Shown here piece by piece: positions 62,111 to 64,000 of a stretch of 64,000 nt of DNA; the stretch's first letter is position 1, and every line of letters starts with the position of its first letter. Under the pieces are notes generated by a model that did no database searches, had not been told where the DNA came from, and was given only the letters and a program-made list of their open reading frames with translations. A program made the translations under genes and the position numbers. Source of the DNA: Sphingosinicella sp. BN140058 (GTDB lineage Bacteria > Pseudomonadota > Alphaproteobacteria > Sphingomonadales > Sphingomonadaceae); assembly GCF_004135585.1 (NCBI RefSeq), contig NZ_CP035501.1, forward strand, positions 3,295,501 to 3,359,500, given 5' to 3'.

Positions 62111-62970
62111 CAGGTCTCGGCCGGCAGCGGGGGCAGGTTCCAGAGGCCGCGCCGTTCGTTGATGACCCGCTCGACGTAAATGGAACCATGTTTGGCATCG
62201 ATCGCAGGCGAGGCCTGGAGATCCCAGTCCGCTCCGGAATAATAACGATCGAGATAGGCCTGAAAGAGCGGCCGCAACTCCGCAACGTCTTCCGGCGTGA
62301 ACCAGTTGCGCCAGGCTCCATAGCCTTTGGTGCGAACCACCCGCTGCAGCGAGTCCGGCACCTTGGCTGCGCCGCCGAGCGACAGACCGAGCATTTCCTC
62401 GAGCGGTCCGAATTGCGAGTCGACGAGTTGCTCGTAGCGAAACACCGGCAGGTGCGGGCGTTCGTCGTGGAAGCGGAGCGGCAGCGTGACGCCGCGGTGG
62501 TGGTAGCGATCCATCCAGGAGGATTGCGCCCCTGCAGCCTCCTCGAGCGCGTCGAAGGTGCGAAGCAGGCGCAGCATCGTCACGGCGCCTGGGTTCGCTT
62601 CCTTCCGTCTCACCAGATCCAGGAAATCGGCGGCGGCCGACGCATCCCGTACGAAGCTCGCATTATAGGTCTTGTAGAGCAAGGCGCTGACCAAGCGATC
62701 GCGAGGATCGCGAACGAGCAGGATCTGTCGATCGAAATCGTCGAAATCGCCGAGACGAACGGGTCGCCAGTCCCAGGGCAGCAATTTGGCCAGAACATCA
62801 GGCGCGAAGTGCCCGCGGCGCGCAGCACGCAGCCGCTCCAGCAAACGCTCCCGCCGAGTGTAGGTCGACGGTTCGAACAGCGATATCGTGCCGGCCGGAA
62901 GCGAATTCCGGATCTTGTAGAACAGGGCCGAGGTGCCGCTCTTGGCCAGCCCGTAGATCACAATCTTCAC
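62110..62970 (-). CDS. Sulfotransferase family protein
   Basis: This is a roughly 286-residue sulfotransferase. The PAPS 5'-phosphosulfate loop IVIYGLAKSGTSALFYKIRN is at the very N-terminus. The 3'-phosphate-binding region contains QILLVRDPRDRLVSALL. Such enzymes sulfate carbohydrates or lipids. GTG 62970 with GGGAG upstream is preferred over ATG 63015. It is in one operon with the methyltransferase and near a GT2 gene, suggesting a modified surface glycan or lipid. No PAPS synthesis genes are here. Confidence 0.88.
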   Translation of the reverse strand: MKIVIYGLAKSGTSALFYKIRNSLPAGTISLFEPSTYTRRERLLERLRAARRGHFAPDVLAKLLPWDWRPVRLGDFDDFDRQILLVRDPRDRLVSALLYKTYNASFVRDASAAADFLDLVRRKEANPGAVTMLRLLRTFDALEEAAGAQSSWMDRYHHRGVTLPLRFHDERPHLPVFRYEQLVDSQFGPLEEMLGLSLGGAAKVPDSLQRVVRTKGYGAWRNWFTPEDVAELRPLFQAYLDRYYSGADWDLQASPAIDAKHGSIYVERVINERRGLWNLPPLPAET

Positions 62971-63092
62971 GACAACTCCCGCGCCGAGCGCTTCAACCTC
63001 GCCCTCTACTGGCATCGCCAGCGAGGCGGAGGCGGCTTGTCCGTCGGATCGGCAGCGATTGCAAGGCAGCGATAGCCAGGTTAGACAATGGA

Positions 63093-63551
63093 ATGATGAA
63101 CATCGACCGGCTCGTCATACCGCTCGCGGCGGCTGTTCTTCTGGGTTGCCTTCCTGTGCGCGCGCTTGCACAGGGCGACGGCCTCGCTCCCGCTGTGGTC
63201 CGCAAGCCCTCATCGCAGCGAGATCCAGTGCCACCCGCGCAAGTGACGCCCGTGCCGAACGGGTCCGCCGCCCCTCAAACGAGTGCTCCGCCAAGCCCGT
63301 GCGGCACTGCTTCCGCGGCGGCGTGCCGTGCCGACACGAAGGGGAGCGGCGGCAATCCGGAGCAGTTGTTCGCATTGCTTGCTGCAGCCAATGCGGAATC
63401 GGGGGGCGACCAGGCTCTCGATCGAGGATTGATGACGACGATGAGCCGCTTGATGGCCGCCGGCCGCTGCCCGGACGCAGCGCTGCTCGCGACCCGCAGC
63501 GACCGGGCTGCACTCGCCGCACGCGCCCAGACGATCTGCCAGCGGCAGTAA
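63093..63551 (+). CDS. Exported Pro/Ala-rich hypothetical protein (152 aa)
   Basis: No family is recognised. It has a signal peptide (MNIDRLVIPLAAAVLLGCLPVRALAQ), with a cysteine inside the hydrophobic part but no clear lipobox at the cut site. A proline-rich linker (VPPAQVTPVPNGSAAPQTSAPP) follows, then a C-terminal helical part with four cysteines in the mature region (PCGTASAAACRAD, GRCPDAALL, AQTICQRQ), consistent with disulfides. The start is ATG 63093 or 63096. Confidence 0.7.
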   Translation: MMNIDRLVIPLAAAVLLGCLPVRALAQGDGLAPAVVRKPSSQRDPVPPAQVTPVPNGSAAPQTSAPPSPCGTASAAACRADTKGSGGNPEQLFALLAAANAESGGDQALDRGLMTTMSRLMAAGRCPDAALLATRSDRAALAARAQTICQRQ

Positions 63552-63907
63552 CCTCCTGCCGTCCTGACGGCTTCGGCCGTTGATTTGCGGAACTGCGTCG
63601 GTAGCTCCACCAGAGTCGTCAAGGCGCGGGCTAAGGCACTGCGATTTTGTCCGGCCCTGTCCGGACTGTGTCCGAGACTGGCGGAATTTAACGCGTGCAC
63701 AAGCCAGGCTGCGCGGCTAGTGGCGGTGACGGCGCGATTGGGGGGACACTTTCGCAGCCATTTTATGGACATGATGTACGCCCGCAAAAGCCAGCCGGCA
63801 CGTCGTGCGCAGGAGGCGATCTCCGCCACGAACACCGTCTTCCCCGTTCGGCATGCGCCAACGGCACGGCTCCAGGTCGCGGTGCATGCAAGGGGGGAAT
63901 TGAAGAG
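63552..63907. other. 356-base intergenic region before the last gene
   Basis: It contains threefold TGTCCGG/TGTCCGA direct repeats around 63648-63680 and otherwise no recognised element. An open frame from 63585 ends overlapping the next start (ATGA), but its product looks like no known protein and it lacks a ribosome-binding site, so I do not call it. Confidence 0.5.
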
Positions 63908-64000
63908 ATGAAGAAGTTCGTGCTCAAGGGCACCGCCGCCGCTTTGGTGACGCTGGCGCTCGCCGGTCCGTCGCTCGCCCAGGATACGCCGATTACGGGA
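63908..64000 (+). CDS. Exported protein, 3' end beyond window
   Basis: Only 31 residues are visible: a signal peptide (MKKFVLKGTAAALVTLALAG, then PSLAQ) and the first mature residues DTPITG. GGGGGGAA precedes the ATG by eight bases. It is an exported protein of unknown family; the gene continues past the window. Confidence 0.75.
   Translation, partial: MKKFVLKGTAAALVTLALAGPSLAQDTPITG

Noticed and set aside
63585..63911. A 108-codon frame ending with an ATGA overlap with the last gene
   Set aside because: Composition is unlike a protein, there is no ribosome-binding site, and the overlap may be chance.

Overview
The window is high-GC chromosomal DNA from an alphaproteobacterium, most likely a sphingomonad (Sphingomonas or a relative). 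This is inferred from gene content: large Oar-like TonB receptors, split MetH, leucyl-transferase Bpt, HrcA/CIRCE-type groESL, a 2-oxoglutarate dehydrogenase cluster, and many GC-rich palindromic intergenic repeats. I found no rRNA, tRNA, CRISPR array, prophage or insertion sequence. Most of the window is ordinary core chromosome with short accessory islands.

Region 1 (1-5.4 kb) holds the 3' end of recN, a dienelactone hydrolase, ligA and an exported endonuclease/phosphatase. Region 2 (5.4-20.4 kb) is a saccharide-utilisation block. It has a TonB receptor, a GH144-like glucanase lipoprotein, a LacI regulator, a GH3 beta-glucosidase and a GPH sugar symporter. The same LacI-type palindrome (core GTAACCGGTTAC) lies in front of the receptor operon and in the lacI/GH3 divergent intergenic region. 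The block is interrupted by a chemoreceptor, a DHA2-type exporter and a curlin-repeat (amyloid-like) secreted protein. I infer a beta-glucan regulon, possibly for beta-1,2-glucan.

Region 3 (20.4-33 kb) has prmA, an SDR reductase, a soluble chemoreceptor with a globin-like N-terminus, sdhCDA, and an overlapping methionine operon (ArsR-methyltransferase fusion, metF, metH N-module, metH C-module). That operon is preceded by a perfect 20-bp palindrome next to its first start codon. Region 4 (33-39 kb) has two small Asn/Ala/Asp-rich lipoproteins, groESL with a CIRCE element, sppA and a GNAT acetyltransferase. It ends in a decayed tandem duplication carrying a relic of the 3' end of the neighbouring channel gene.

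Region 5 (39-51.9 kb) is a TCA-cycle block on the minus strand: mdh, sucD, sucA, sucB, lpdA, with sdhB at the far end. sucC is not in this block, and sdhB is separated from sdhCDA by about 24 kb. It also contains a PepSY membrane protein, a TRIC-type channel, zapE, a thioesterase and an unusual membrane protein with a winged-helix tail. Region 6 (51.9-64 kb) holds a divergent Ddl-like ATP-grasp ligase, a DsbD-like reductase, an exported amidohydrolase, threonine ammonia-lyase and Bpt. It finishes with a small group suggestive of surface-glycan synthesis (GT2 glycosyltransferase, methyltransferase, sulfotransferase), an orphan VirB9/TrbG-like protein and small exported proteins.
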